Source: Nitrosomonas sp. PY1 (GTDB lineage Bacteria > Pseudomonadota > Gammaproteobacteria > Burkholderiales > Nitrosomonadaceae). From it: a stretch of 64,000 nucleotides of DNA. Shown piece after piece: positions 20,956 to 30,621 of this stretch; position 1 is the first letter of the stretch, and each line of letters starts with the position of its first letter. The translations under genes were made by a program, and so were the position numbers. The DNA is taken from assembly GCF_022836435.1 (NCBI RefSeq), contig NZ_BQXC01000001.1, positions 2,306,121-2,370,120 of the forward strand, read 5' to 3'. The notes under the pieces are model-generated. The model did no database searches. It was given only the letters and a program-made list of their open reading frames with translations, and was not told where the DNA came from.

Positions 20956-22083
20956 TCAGGATTTGATAACGACTTCACCGTCAGCACAAACCAAGGTGCC
21001 GGAAATAATTTCATCGTTTCGGTCAATTTTAAGTTGACTACTTTCCTGATCCAACATTAGATTAAGAAAATTCATGACATTTCTTGCGTACAAAGTGCTG
21101 GAGTCGGCCGCAACCAAACCAGGAATATTGGCAACCCCTATCAAGTGTACGCCATGCTTAAGCACCGTTTTATCCAATTCAGACAAAAGACAATTACCTC
21201 CTGCTTCAACCGCCATATCAACAATCACAGAACCGGGTTTCATAGCCTTCACGGTGTCTTCTTTTACAAGCACAGGTGCTGGACGACCAGGAATCAGTGC
21301 CGTGGTAATGATGATATCAGCAGCGATCGCTCGTTCATGCACTAACTCACCTTGGCGACGCTTGTAATCGTCTGACATTTCAGTTGCATAACCGCCAGCA
21401 GTCTCTGCTTTGGCTTTTTCTTCATCACTCAAAGCCACTTCAATAAATTTCGCTCCCAAGCTTTCAACTTGTTCTTTTGCTGCTGGCCTAACATCGAAGA
21501 CCTCCACCACCGCACCCAATCTTTTGGCGGTTGCAATCGCCTGCAAACCTGCCACACCAGCACCTAACACCAGTACTCGAGCTGCCTTGACAGTACCTGC
21601 AGCAGTCATCAGCATGGGAAAAAACTTTTGATACACGTTCGCAGCCAGAATAACCGCTTTATAACCCGCTATGTTGGCTTGAGATGATAAGACATCCATA
21701 CTTTGAGCGCGAGAAATCCGTGGCAACTTTTCCAAAGCAAATGCTGTCAACCCATGTTTGGCCAATGCTTCAATCCCATCTTTTTGATGCGGAGACAAAA
21801 GACCGATCAATAAAGCGTTTTTACGCATCATCGCAAGCTCATGTGGCTCTGGCCCTTTAACCTTCAATACGATATCCGATTGTGAATAGAGCTGATTCGC
21901 ATCATCAACAATAGTAGCGCCAGCTTCTCGATAGGCCGAATCAGTGATGCTGGCATTAATGCCAGCCCCTGTTTGCACCAATACTTTATAAAGGCCTTTG
22001 GCAGTAAATTTTTTGATAGTTTCCGGTGTGGCAGCCACACGCGTTTCTCCCCCGCGAATCTCTGCGGGTATGCCTATATGCAT
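20956..22083 (-). CDS. pntAA: NAD(P) transhydrogenase alpha subunit, NAD(H)-binding part
   Basis: The 375-residue soluble domain I binds NAD(H). It starts MHIGIPAEIRGGETRVAATP, typical of the alanine dehydrogenase/PntA family. The Rossmann motif VLGAGVAGLQAIATAKRLGA (about residues 172-191) and the mobile loop near GYATEMSDDYKRRQGE (about 232-247) are present. The family segment TALIPGRPAPVLV follows. It is the first gene of the pnt unit and lies 105 bases ahead of pntAB. The upstream 246 bases should contain the promoter. A stand-alone alanine dehydrogenase is unlikely given the two following subunit genes. Confidence 0.97.
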   Translation of the reverse strand: MHIGIPAEIRGGETRVAATPETIKKFTAKGLYKVLVQTGAGINASITDSAYREAGATIVDDANQLYSQSDIVLKVKGPEPHELAMMRKNALLIGLLSPHQKDGIEALAKHGLTAFALEKLPRISRAQSMDVLSSQANIAGYKAVILAANVYQKFFPMLMTAAGTVKAARVLVLGAGVAGLQAIATAKRLGAVVEVFDVRPAAKEQVESLGAKFIEVALSDEEKAKAETAGGYATEMSDDYKRRQGELVHERAIAADIIITTALIPGRPAPVLVKEDTVKAMKPGSVIVDMAVEAGGNCLLSELDKTVLKHGVHLIGVANIPGLVAADSSTLYARNVMNFLNLMLDQESSQLKIDRNDEIISGTLVCADGEVVIKS

Positions 22084-22329
22084 GGATTATTTCTCCTCTT
22101 TTGCCAATCTGCAAAATTCCTACGGTGAATAAATTTGTGGATGAATTATAAATCAATTTGTGCAGGATGCCATTAATATGGTTAGAGTACTGTGGGTTAG
22201 AAACCACAAACAGATCACTCCGCACTGACTAAGTAGTAAGTTATACAAACTCCTATCTTAGTTTCTAGCGTAGTCACTTCCGGCTTCAAGCAAAGAAACC
22301 ATCATCCACCGTCAATCTATCGCAATTGA

Positions 22330-22791
22330 TTAAACCAATTTTTGGCAGTGTTCGCAAACACCATGCAATTCTAACTGCTGATGAGTCAACTTAAATCCCG
22401 TGTTTTGAATACTTAATGCCAACTCATTCATAATGTGTTTTTTAATTCCAATTTCCTTAACACTACCACATTGATCACAAATCAAAAACTGTGGGGTCTC
22501 ATGTTGATGGTCACAGGTAATATGTTCACATGACATATATTGACCTGCTGTTTCGAGTTTATGTACCAATCTTTCGTGAATCAAAAAATCGAGCATACGA
22601 TACACCGACATAACCGGAAGCGCTTCGTTAAAGTGAAAGCGATATTTTTCGGCGATTTCATAAGCAGAAAGCGGTATCGTTGATTCCAACAAAATGGTTA
22701 ACACATTTTTACGTTTATTGGTAAGCTTGACACCCGCCAAAGAGCATGCCTCTTGGGATTTCTTGATAATCTGATCAATATTAGCAGGCAT
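22330..22791 (-). CDS. Fur-family regulator, probably Zur
   Basis: The 153-residue protein has a winged-helix N-terminal half with the family pattern LTNKRKNVLTILLES and SVYRMLDFLI. A C-terminal dimerisation and metal half contains two CxxC pairs (CDQC at 105-108 and CEHC at 146-149), which bind structural zinc. The sequence CDHQHETPQFLICDQCGSV resembles Zur more than Fur or PerR, because the HHDH region of Fur is replaced. It would be a zinc-dependent repressor of zinc uptake genes, but no such genes are nearby. Subfamily assignment is inference. It lies between pntAA and an M16 peptidase gene on the same strand with separate spacing. Confidence 0.85.
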   Translation of the reverse strand: MPANIDQIIKKSQEACSLAGVKLTNKRKNVLTILLESTIPLSAYEIAEKYRFHFNEALPVMSVYRMLDFLIHERLVHKLETAGQYMSCEHITCDHQHETPQFLICDQCGSVKEIGIKKHIMNELALSIQNTGFKLTHQQLELHGVCEHCQKLV

Positions 22792-22869
22792 GCTTTAGAT
22801 TAATCTCTCAAACAATCTCTATGAGGCAAAAAGAATCATAAGCCATAAAAATCTTAACAGAACATATCA

Positions 22870-24270
22870 CTAATGCCTTAATCCGCTTGGGATCGTAGCA
22901 GGCTTTTTCTGATCCAAGGGTTGAGGATCCAATACTGCAACAGTTAAATTGTCTTCTATGAGATATTTTTTTGCAACTTCACGTATTTGCTCGGTAGAGA
23001 CCATTTTAATTTTCTCTAACAAAACGTCAATATCACGATAAGACAATCCAGTGCTCTCAAACCGGCCTATTTGCATCGCTTGCGAAAAAATCGAATCACG
23101 TTGATAAACATGGCCCGCAATCACCTGCGCTTTAACCCGCACCAATTCTTCTTCGGTGACTCCCAATTTGATAATTTTTTCAATTTCATCACGCAGAGCT
23201 TGTTCCAATTCTTCAATGGTTTTTCCTATTCGCGGCACAGCACTCAAGAAAAACATGCTTGGACCACGAGATATTGCGCTATAGCTAGCATCTGCAGAAT
23301 TTGCGATTTGATCTTCACGAACTAACGTCTTATTCAATCGAGCAGAAGCATAGCCATCCAAGATACCTTCCAATACTTCCAACGCATAAGGCTCCCAATC
23401 AGAAGCGGTATTTTTAATCGATGGAACATGATAACTCATAATAAGATAAGGTAATTCCGCCGGTGCTTTGACAATAATTCGCTTGGTACCTTGTTGTACT
23501 GGCTCCACTTGAGGTTTGCGTGCATTCAGCAATGGAACATTACTGGTTTTAATCGCACCATAATTTTGTTGGGCCAAATGATAGACTGCTTTTGCATCGA
23601 CATCCCCAACCACTACTAAAATTGCATTGTTCGGCGCATACCATCGGTTATACCAGTCTTTAGCGTCCTCTACACGCATGTTCTCTAAATCATCCATCCA
23701 ACCGATAATTGGATTTTTGTAAGGATGCGATTGAAAAGCCATCGCCATCATTTTTTCAAATAACAAAGCCCTCGGTTGATCGTCCGTACGCAGCCTTCTT
23801 TCTTCCATTACCACTTTGATTTCTTTGGAGAACTCTTCCTCTGTAAGAACGACATTGCGCATGCGATCCGATTCGAGTTCCATGGCCATGGGTAAGCTAT
23901 TTTTATGGAGTTGTTGATAGTAACCGGTATAGTCGTAGCTAGTAAAAGCGTTTTCTCGGCCACCAGCAGCCGCTATTTTTCTTGAGAACTCACCACCAGG
24001 AAACTTCTCGGTTCCTTTGAACATCATATGTTCAAGTACATGCGCAACACCTGTGAGTCCGTTGACTTCATCAATACTGCCAACCTTGTACCAGATCTGC
24101 GAAACGACAACTGGCGCGCGATGATCTTCTTTAACGATTAATTTCAATCCGTTATCTAATAAAAACTCATGCGGATTACTCCACGCTGAAAATGTAAAAA
24201 GAAATGCGCACAAGCCCGCGCTCAATAACATAAAAAATCTTGAAAAAGCAATACAGTATGCAGATTTCAT
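22870..24270 (-). CDS. Secreted M16 zinc metallopeptidase (pitrilysin family)
   Basis: The 466-residue protein has a signal peptide (about residues 1-31, ending FSAWS). The inverted zinc motif HxxEH is HVLEH at 77-81, followed by MMFKGTEKFPGGEFS, with a downstream Glu in the conserved ELESDRMRN region near 140. The C-terminal M16 half (about residues 205-440) is present but is expected to be catalytically inactive. In many betaproteobacteria two M16 genes stand in tandem, one active and one with a degenerate motif; only the active one is here. Its divergent neighbour is ftsY, and the starts are about 90 bases apart. Confidence 0.93.
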   Translation of the reverse strand: MKSAYCIAFSRFFMLLSAGLCAFLFTFSAWSNPHEFLLDNGLKLIVKEDHRAPVVVSQIWYKVGSIDEVNGLTGVAHVLEHMMFKGTEKFPGGEFSRKIAAAGGRENAFTSYDYTGYYQQLHKNSLPMAMELESDRMRNVVLTEEEFSKEIKVVMEERRLRTDDQPRALLFEKMMAMAFQSHPYKNPIIGWMDDLENMRVEDAKDWYNRWYAPNNAILVVVGDVDAKAVYHLAQQNYGAIKTSNVPLLNARKPQVEPVQQGTKRIIVKAPAELPYLIMSYHVPSIKNTASDWEPYALEVLEGILDGYASARLNKTLVREDQIANSADASYSAISRGPSMFFLSAVPRIGKTIEELEQALRDEIEKIIKLGVTEEELVRVKAQVIAGHVYQRDSIFSQAMQIGRFESTGLSYRDIDVLLEKIKMVSTEQIREVAKKYLIEDNLTVAVLDPQPLDQKKPATIPSGLRH

Positions 24271-24362
24271 TTTTACTAACCTAAGTGTGAATAAACAGAA
24301 TAAAATTGTGCTTTCGCTTACTTACGAGCAATCCATAAAAATATTTTGTAGAGCCTACCAGA

Positions 24363-25388
24363 ATGTTTAGCTTTTTTAAATCCAAAAAAAATTCCGAAGA
24401 AACAATTGAAAGCCCAGCTATACAAACGGATGAATCTAATCTAACACAACCAGATTCGGTTAGTTTTGCAGATAAGCTAAAAAAAGGCTTGGCACTCACT
24501 CGGAAAAATCTTGGAAAACAATTATCCACTTTGTTTGGTGGTGGCAAGATTGACGAAGCACTGTTCGAGGAACTAGAAACTATTTTGTTGACTTCGGATG
24601 TTGGTATCAACGCAACACAGCTATTATTGGAAGATTTACGCAAACGTGTAAGGCGCGATGGATTAACTGATTCCAATCAATTGAAACTAGCGCTCAAAGA
24701 ATCACTTATAGCGATGCTAGGGCCATTGGAACAACCATTTGATACCAGTATGCATGCTCCCTTTGTCATTATGATTGCTGGTGTCAACGGTGTTGGCAAA
24801 ACGACCTCAATAGGGAAGTTGGCTAAATATTTTCAGGCCCAGGGCAAATCAGTTTTATTGGCAGCGGGAGATACCTTCCGTGCCGCAGCGCGCGAACAGC
24901 TAATGGCTTGGGGTGAAAAAAACAATGTCACCGTGATAGCACCGGATAATGATCCAGATAAAAAAAGTGACCCTGCCGCAGTAATCTTTGACGCGGTTAA
25001 TTCGGCAAAAGCGCGCGGTATTGATATTGTATTAGCGGATACTGCAGGACGTTTAACAACGCAATTACACCTCATGGAAGAAATCAAAAAGGTCAAACGC
25101 GTTATTGCCAAGGCAATGCCCGATGCACCACATGAGGTGTTACTCGTATTGGACGCCAATACGGGTCAAAATGCAATTACGCAGGTTAAAGCATTTGATG
25201 AAGCCTTGAACGTGACTGGCTTGGTATTGACGAAACTTGACGGAACCGCTAAAGGTGGCGTGGTGGCTGCCATTGTCGGGCAATATTCTCAGAATCCGCC
25301 GGCACTAAGGTTTATCGGTGTGGGTGAAGGATTAAACGATTTAAGGCCATTTAATGCGCAAGTCTTTGTAGATGCACTGCTTGATTGA
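24363..25388 (+). CDS. ftsY: Signal recognition particle receptor FtsY
   Basis: The 341-residue GTPase docks SRP-ribosome complexes at the membrane. A short charged A domain (residues 1-about 45, with KSKKNSEETIES) precedes the NG domain. GTPase motifs are G1 GVNGVGKTTSIGKLA (about 138-152), DTFRAAAREQL, DTAGR (about 222-226) and TKLDGTAKGG (about 290-300). The A domain is much shorter than in E. coli, which is usual outside enteric bacteria. It begins the ftsY-ftsE-ftsX-rpoH series; the gap to ftsE is 28 bases. Confidence 0.98.
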   Translation: MFSFFKSKKNSEETIESPAIQTDESNLTQPDSVSFADKLKKGLALTRKNLGKQLSTLFGGGKIDEALFEELETILLTSDVGINATQLLLEDLRKRVRRDGLTDSNQLKLALKESLIAMLGPLEQPFDTSMHAPFVIMIAGVNGVGKTTSIGKLAKYFQAQGKSVLLAAGDTFRAAAREQLMAWGEKNNVTVIAPDNDPDKKSDPAAVIFDAVNSAKARGIDIVLADTAGRLTTQLHLMEEIKKVKRVIAKAMPDAPHEVLLVLDANTGQNAITQVKAFDEALNVTGLVLTKLDGTAKGGVVAAIVGQYSQNPPALRFIGVGEGLNDLRPFNAQVFVDALLD

Positions 25389-25416
25389 TAGCGATGTATC
25401 ATAGATAAGACCTTGT

Positions 25417-26070
25417 ATGATTACTTTCAAAAATGTCTCCAAGCGCTATCCCAATGGGTATGTTGCGCTCAATAATATCAATTTATCGATAAATGTTGGG
25501 GAAATGGTATTTCTGACAGGTCATTCAGGCGCGGGAAAAAGCACCTTATTGAAATCAATTGCTGCCATAGAGCGCCCAACATCGGGAATCATTACGATCA
25601 GTGGACAAAATATTGCACAACTCAAATCCAGCGCAATTCCCTTTCTACGCCGCAAAATTGGCATCGTATTTCAGGATCACAAACTACTTTTTGATCGTAG
25701 CGTCTTTGATAACATTCTACTACCGCTACAAATCAGTAATTTTGATACTCAAACTGCAGCCAGCCGTGTACGCGCCGCATTAGACAAAGTTGGCTTACTA
25801 AAAAAAGAAAAAGTCATGCCTATCACACTATCCGGTGGCGAAAAGCAGCGTTTATGCATCGCGCGGGCCATCGTTCATCGTCCGGCCATACTAATAGCCG
25901 ATGAACCGACGGGAAATTTAGATATTGCCTATGCACGCGACATCATGGCGATGTTTACCTCTTTTCACCAAGTGGGGGTAACCGTGATAATTTCAACGCA
26001 TGATGCTTCTTTACTGGAAAATACACAGCATCGTGTTTTGTCACTAGCACACGGAAGCCTGCTAGCATGA
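25417..26070 (+). CDS. ftsE: Cell division ATP-binding protein FtsE
   Basis: The 217-residue ABC ATPase partners with FtsX at the divisome to control peptidoglycan hydrolase activation. Walker A is GHSGAGKST (about residues 36-44), the Q-loop lies in VFQDHKLLFDRSVFDN, the signature is LSGGEKQR (about 138-145), and Walker B is ILIADEPTGNLD (about 158-169). The stop codon overlaps the ftsX start by four bases (ATGA), indicating coupling. Confidence 0.97.
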   Translation: MITFKNVSKRYPNGYVALNNINLSINVGEMVFLTGHSGAGKSTLLKSIAAIERPTSGIITISGQNIAQLKSSAIPFLRRKIGIVFQDHKLLFDRSVFDNILLPLQISNFDTQTAASRVRAALDKVGLLKKEKVMPITLSGGEKQRLCIARAIVHRPAILIADEPTGNLDIAYARDIMAMFTSFHQVGVTVIISTHDASLLENTQHRVLSLAHGSLLA

Positions 26071-26975
26071 CTCGTGTCTGGCTGATGCAACATTGGTTCG
26101 TTTTTGTGGCAACGTTCAAGCGATTGCTTGCGACACCAATTACTTCACTACTGAGTGTCATCATCATGGGAGTCACACTCAGCGTGCCTGTAAGCATTTA
26201 TGTACTAGTTGAAAATTTACAGGCAATCGCGAACGAAAGAAATAGTCCGCAGATGAGTATTTTTCTAAAGAATGATGCCGAACAAGCTGATATCGATAAA
26301 ATTAGACACGACTTAGAGCAGTATCCACAGATTATAGAATTAGAATTCATCACAAAGGATATTGCCTTGCAACAACTTTTAGAAAAAAGTGAATTGCCGG
26401 ATATTGCAATCAATTTACCACGCAATCCGTTACCTGATGCTTTTGTGATTACTCTTAGCAAAAATACTTTAGAAAGCTTAAAACAATTACAAGAAGATCT
26501 GAAAGGCAAATCAGAAATAAAACATGTTCAATTTGACTCTGCGTGGATTGAGCGATTCAGCGCACTGCTTGAGTTAGGCTATTCCATTATTTTAATGATT
26601 ACCATGATTTCCAGCGTTGCAATCATCGCGGTAATGTTTAATACCATTCGCCTGCAAATAGCGACCAAACACGATGAAATCGAAATATCCAAGCTGATTG
26701 GCGCAACCGACTCGTTCATTAGACGTCCTTTTCTTTATTTCGGTGCGTTACAAGGGCTCGCAGGGGGCGTGATCGCTTGGTTAATCGTATTACTGTTATT
26801 CCATTTAATCAATGAACAATTGGTATTGTTCTTACGTTTCTATGAAATGGAATTTTTGCTGGAATCACTCTCTACAGAAAATGGCCTGAGCTTATTGTTT
26901 TTTTCAACCTGGCTAGGTTGGCTGGGCGCACGTTTATCTGTGTCAAATCATTTGTGGCGAATAGAACCGCAGTAA
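26067..26975 (+). CDS. ftsX: Cell division membrane protein FtsX
   Basis: The 302-residue protein has the four-TM FtsX topology: one TM near residues 20-45, a periplasmic region with the pattern SIFLKNDAEQADIDKI, then three TMs (about 168-192, 220-245 and 265-290). The segment IGATDSFIRRPFLYFGALQGLAGG is typical of FtsX permease domains. It overlaps ftsE by four bases and is followed by rpoH after about 100 bases that include a CIRCE-like element. Confidence 0.97.
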   Translation: MTRVWLMQHWFVFVATFKRLLATPITSLLSVIIMGVTLSVPVSIYVLVENLQAIANERNSPQMSIFLKNDAEQADIDKIRHDLEQYPQIIELEFITKDIALQQLLEKSELPDIAINLPRNPLPDAFVITLSKNTLESLKQLQEDLKGKSEIKHVQFDSAWIERFSALLELGYSIILMITMISSVAIIAVMFNTIRLQIATKHDEIEISKLIGATDSFIRRPFLYFGALQGLAGGVIAWLIVLLLFHLINEQLVLFLRFYEMEFLLESLSTENGLSLLFFSTWLGWLGARLSVSNHLWRIEPQ

Positions 26976-27005
26976 CTAAGGCTCTTAACGAAACTTTTAA
27001 AAATT

Positions 27006-27033
27006 TTAGCACTCACATGACAGAGAGTGCTAA
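27006..27033. promoter_or_regulatory. CIRCE-like element upstream of rpoH
   Basis: The arms TTAGCACTC (27006-27014) and GAGTGCTAA (27025-27033) match the CIRCE consensus on both sides without a mismatch. The spacer is 10 bases, where the classical element has 9. It lies 45 bases upstream of the rpoH start. CIRCE is bound by HrcA, whose gene is at 42707-43726. HrcA control of rpoH has been proposed for betaproteobacteria. The one-base-longer spacer may alter binding. Confidence 0.85.
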
Positions 27034-27078
27034 CATAAGCTATAAATAACAATTTTGTGTCAATAGGAGATTATCATA

Positions 27079-27933
27079 ATGACGAATGCTTTAGTATTGC
27101 CGGAAATGGGTAGTAGCATTGAAAGCTATATTCAGTCAGCTAATTCTTTTCCTATCTTATCTCAAGAAGAGGAAACAAAACTAGCTCGACTTTTGTGGAA
27201 TCACGATGATATTAAGGCAGCACAAAAATTAATTTTGTCACATTTACGTTTTGTGGTTGCCATCGCACGTGGCTACAAAGGATACGGTCTGCCTCAAGCA
27301 GACTTAATTCAAGAGGGAAATGTCGGCTTGATGAAGGCAGTTAAACGCTTTGATCCTGAAAGAGGCGTCCGTTTAGTATCATTTGCCGTACATTGGATTA
27401 AAGCTGAGATTCATGAATTCATCATGCGTAACTGGCGATTAGTAAAAATAGCGACCACTAAACAACAACGTAAATTATTTTTTAATCTACGCAGCATGAA
27501 AAAAGGCCTTGATTCCATGAATCCGCAAGAAGTAGATGAAATGGCCGAGCAGCTCGGAGTTAAATCAGAAGAAGTGATTGAAATGGAAAAACGCTTCAAT
27601 GGTTCAGATATTTCATTGGAACCACTGTCCGATGAAGCGGATGACGATGCCACCTTCAGTCCTATTCATTATTTGACAGACGAATTGGAACCTTCCGGCA
27701 TTCTGGAAGAAGAACAGCTTTCGATGATGCGTGAATCAGGATTACAGAAATCTCTCGGATGCTTGGATGACCGAAGCCGCCGCATTATCGAAGCCAGATG
27801 GCTGAAGGAAAAAGAAGATACAGCGACATTACACGACCTTGCTGAGGAATTTGGCGTATCGGCAGAGCGTATTCGTCAAATTGAAACCAAAGCGTTACAA
27901 AAAATGCGTACGACAATGGCAGCAGACGCTTAA
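27079..27933 (+). CDS. rpoH: Heat-shock sigma factor 32
   Basis: The 284-residue sigma factor directs RNA polymerase to heat-shock promoters. Region 2 contains the core-binding and -10 recognition stretch (HLRFVVAIARGYKGYGLPQADLIQEGNVGLM). The RpoH box QRKLFFNLR (about residues 132-140), specific to sigma-32, is present. Region 4 ends with the helix-turn-helix DLAEEFGVSAERIRQIETKAL. AGGAG precedes the ATG. The gene follows ftsX and is preceded by a CIRCE-like palindrome, so HrcA repression is likely in addition to any readthrough from ftsYEX. Confidence 0.98.
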   Translation: MTNALVLPEMGSSIESYIQSANSFPILSQEEETKLARLLWNHDDIKAAQKLILSHLRFVVAIARGYKGYGLPQADLIQEGNVGLMKAVKRFDPERGVRLVSFAVHWIKAEIHEFIMRNWRLVKIATTKQQRKLFFNLRSMKKGLDSMNPQEVDEMAEQLGVKSEEVIEMEKRFNGSDISLEPLSDEADDDATFSPIHYLTDELEPSGILEEEQLSMMRESGLQKSLGCLDDRSRRIIEARWLKEKEDTATLHDLAEEFGVSAERIRQIETKALQKMRTTMAADA

Positions 27934-28145
27934 CAGAAAAATTACAAGCTTGCTGATAAATAGCTGACGAATTGTCATTGTTTACCAGTAATCTCACTAA
28001 TTTTTCTATATCATTCTGATTCTTAATGAAGAACTCGACTGCTTACAGTAGAGTTCTTCGCAAATGCTTAATTCGGCCATATGCTTCATGCTATCACAGT
28101 GGAAGCTTCTCAATGTTGATTAGCCACAGCATGTTTTGTAATACT

Positions 28146-29090
28146 TTAAGCGACACGATCTCCGGTCTTTTTTTCACCTTGCAAACACACGTCCCAGTAC
28201 GGCGTCCCTTCAAACCGTTCAATCAGAAAATCGACCAATGCCCTGACGCGTTGCGACAAATGCCTGGTCTGCGGATAAATAGCATAAGCAGTCAGTTGTG
28301 GCGCGTGAAATTCAGTCAATAGCGGAATCAATGCGCCACGCTCGATTTCCTGGTAGACAATGAACGTCGGCAGTAATAGGATCCCTAAGCCGGCAACGGC
28401 GGCATCCCGAAGGAATTCCCCATTACTGGCTTTTAAGTACGGAACAATTTTGACGCTAGTCAACTGTCCATCGCCATCGTATAAATCCCACTGATCGAAA
28501 TTGCTGATTAGGTTATACACCAGGCAACGGTGATGAATGAGTTGCTGCGGTGTTTGTGGCACCCCCATATGTTCGAGATACGCAGGACTGGCGCACATCA
28601 CGGCTTGAATTGACGACAGCCGGCGTGCAATCAGGCTGGAATCCGGCAGGTTGGCGATACGAATGGCCAAATCGAAACCTTCGGTCAGCAAATCGACTTG
28701 GCGGTCATTCAAATCCAAATTGAATTCAATGTCTGGATGCAGGTGTAAAAACTCATGAATGGCCGACCCCAAATGCAGCAAACCAAAACTCAATGGCATA
28801 GCCACCTTCAAGCTACCTTTTAGCGAACCATGAAACTGTGACATGGCGTGTTCGGCTTCAAGAACGTCTTCGAGAATACGCACACACTGTTGATAAAATG
28901 CGCGCCCGGTATCGGTCAAATTCATCTGCCGAGTAGTGCGGTGAAATAATTCAACACCAAGGTGCTCTTCCAATTCTTTTAAACGGCGGCTGACTACAGA
29001 TTTCGCCACATTCATGCGATCCGCCGCGGCACTGATGCCGCCAGCTTCAACCACATGCACAAAAGCATTCATATTTTCAAATCGATCCAT
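28146..29090 (-). CDS. LysR-family transcriptional regulator
   Basis: The start MDRFENMNAFVHVVEAGG at 29090 is preferred because the family N-terminus begins there and an AAGGTG site precedes it; an in-frame upstream start would add 14 unrelated residues. The resulting 314-residue protein has an N-terminal helix-turn-helix (ISAAADRMNVAKSVVSRRLKELE) and a periplasmic-binding-protein-like effector domain. It resembles regulators often found divergent from pirin genes. Here it is divergent from a pirin-DoxX pair with about 130 bases between starts, so it probably controls them. The effector is unknown. Confidence 0.92.
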   Translation of the reverse strand: MDRFENMNAFVHVVEAGGISAAADRMNVAKSVVSRRLKELEEHLGVELFHRTTRQMNLTDTGRAFYQQCVRILEDVLEAEHAMSQFHGSLKGSLKVAMPLSFGLLHLGSAIHEFLHLHPDIEFNLDLNDRQVDLLTEGFDLAIRIANLPDSSLIARRLSSIQAVMCASPAYLEHMGVPQTPQQLIHHRCLVYNLISNFDQWDLYDGDGQLTSVKIVPYLKASNGEFLRDAAVAGLGILLLPTFIVYQEIERGALIPLLTEFHAPQLTAYAIYPQTRHLSQRVRALVDFLIERFEGTPYWDVCLQGEKKTGDRVA

Positions 29091-29219
29091 CGAGCACCTT
29101 TTATTAAAAATTCGAGAACAATAATTTCTCATTTAGATACTTTATTCACATAAAGAGAACCATGATAATAACTCCAGACGCATTTATCAAAACAAACTAT
29201 TTTTTTCAAGGAGAACATC

Positions 29220-30089
29220 ATGGATACAGCATTCATCAACACCGCACGATTGATTCCCGCCGAAGCAGTACGGGAAGGCGCGGGTGTTACCGTGCATCGC
29301 ACCATCGGTGGCCCTGCATTACGCAATTTCGATCCATTTTTATTACTGGATCACATCAGTAGCGACAATCCGAACGACTATATTGCCGGATTCCCGTCTC
29401 ATCCACATCGTGGATTTAGCACGTTCACCTACATGATCGATGGCTTGATGAAACATCAGGACAGCATGGGCAACAGCGGTGTCCTCGGGCCTGGATCGGC
29501 ACAATGGATGAAAGCGGCGAGCGGTATTATTCACTCTGAGATGCCAGAACAGCAAAACGGCTTATTGCGTGGCTTTCAATTGTGGATTAACTTACCTTCC
29601 ATGAGTAAAATGGATCAACCGGAATATCAAGAGTTCCCAGAGGATGCATTTCCCATTGTAGAAACGCCAAACTATCGGTTAAAAGTCTTAATTGGCCACT
29701 ATGCCAGAGCCCAATCGCCGATTGAAGATAGCTTGACTGAGGTGGTCCATTTCGATGTTCAGGTTAATCCTGGCAAACAGTTTCATCATGTTTTTTCTGC
29801 GGACAATAACAGCTTTGCGTATGTCTTTGAGGGAACTGGGCATATCGATACGCAGCATATATCAACACATTCATTAATCGTTTTTGACTCCGAGGAAAAT
29901 ATATTAGACTTTGTCGCTGGATCCGAAGGTGCGCGTATGATTGTCGCAAGTGGCAAACCCATAGAAGAGCCGATCATGCGCCATGGTCCGTTTGTCATGA
30001 ACACACGGGAACAAATTGATCGAGCCATGCGTGATTTTCAAACCAACGATTTTGTGCGTAACCGTGCTTGGATAAATCGTAAATCATAA
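29220..30089 (+). CDS. Pirin family protein
   Basis: The 289-residue bicupin protein shows the pirin N-terminal signature LDHISSDNPNDYIAGFPSHPHRGFSTFTYMIDG with metal-ligand histidines (HPHRG, about residues 61-65), then HQDSMGNSGVLGPGSAQWMKAASGIIHSEMP with further His and Glu ligands. The C-terminal pirin domain follows from about residue 170. Bacterial pirins can act as quercetinase-like dioxygenases or as stress-related cofactors; the activity here is not predictable. AAGGAG precedes the ATG. It is followed by a DoxX gene 45 bases later. Confidence 0.93.
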   Translation: MDTAFINTARLIPAEAVREGAGVTVHRTIGGPALRNFDPFLLLDHISSDNPNDYIAGFPSHPHRGFSTFTYMIDGLMKHQDSMGNSGVLGPGSAQWMKAASGIIHSEMPEQQNGLLRGFQLWINLPSMSKMDQPEYQEFPEDAFPIVETPNYRLKVLIGHYARAQSPIEDSLTEVVHFDVQVNPGKQFHHVFSADNNSFAYVFEGTGHIDTQHISTHSLIVFDSEENILDFVAGSEGARMIVASGKPIEEPIMRHGPFVMNTREQIDRAMRDFQTNDFVRNRAWINRKS

Positions 30090-30134
30090 TGCTTACTACA
30101 ATACCCTTATCAAACATTAAAAAGGACATTTAAA

Positions 30135-30518
30135 ATGGAAAAAATAACACAAGTCGTTGCAAGAATAATGTTGGGTCACCTATTTCTCATTGCCGGTTGG
30201 CAGAAAATAGGCGGTTATGAGGGCACACAAGGCTACATGGAATCGGTAGGAATACCGGGCATGCTGCTGCCGCTGGTAATACTATTAGAACTCGGAGGAG
30301 GGCTAGCCGTTATCATCGGATGGCAAACCAAGCTGACCGCGGCTGCGCTTGCACTGTTTTGTATTGCCACGGCGGTACTCTTCCATCACAATTTTTCTGA
30401 CCAAATGCAAGCCATCCTGTTCATGAAAAATTTTGCGATTTCCGGTGGATTGATGCTGTTGGCGGTTTACGGCGCAGGTGCTTGCAGCTTAGATAATCGC
30501 CGTCCGAAAACCGAATAA
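30135..30518 (+). CDS. DoxX family membrane protein
   Basis: The 127-residue protein has four predicted TM segments and the family pattern ARIMLGHLFLIAGWQKIGGY at the N-terminus, followed by GMLLPLVILLELGGGLAVIIGWQTKLTAAALALFCIATA. DoxX-like proteins are small membrane proteins, some linked to redox stress. AAAGGAC precedes the ATG. It forms a likely operon with the pirin gene under the divergent LysR regulator. Confidence 0.92.
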   Translation: MEKITQVVARIMLGHLFLIAGWQKIGGYEGTQGYMESVGIPGMLLPLVILLELGGGLAVIIGWQTKLTAAALALFCIATAVLFHHNFSDQMQAILFMKNFAISGGLMLLAVYGAGACSLDNRRPKTE

Positions 30519-30588
30519 TCCAGCGTTATGAATCTTACGACTTCGGTTGACAATTTTGATAAATTGAATTGTTTTCAAGGAGTCGTTG

Positions 30589-30621
30589 ATGAATCTACAA
30601 GCGCAAAGAGATACTTTTTAA
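30589..30621 (+). pseudogene. 5' remnant of a truncated gene
   Basis: The strong site AAGGAG stands 9 bases before an ATG that opens a frame of only ten codons (MNLQAQRDTF) before TAA. Immediately after it the transposase remnant begins. This looks like the start of a third gene of the pirin-DoxX operon cut off by an insertion or deletion event. The original gene cannot be named. Confidence 0.45.
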
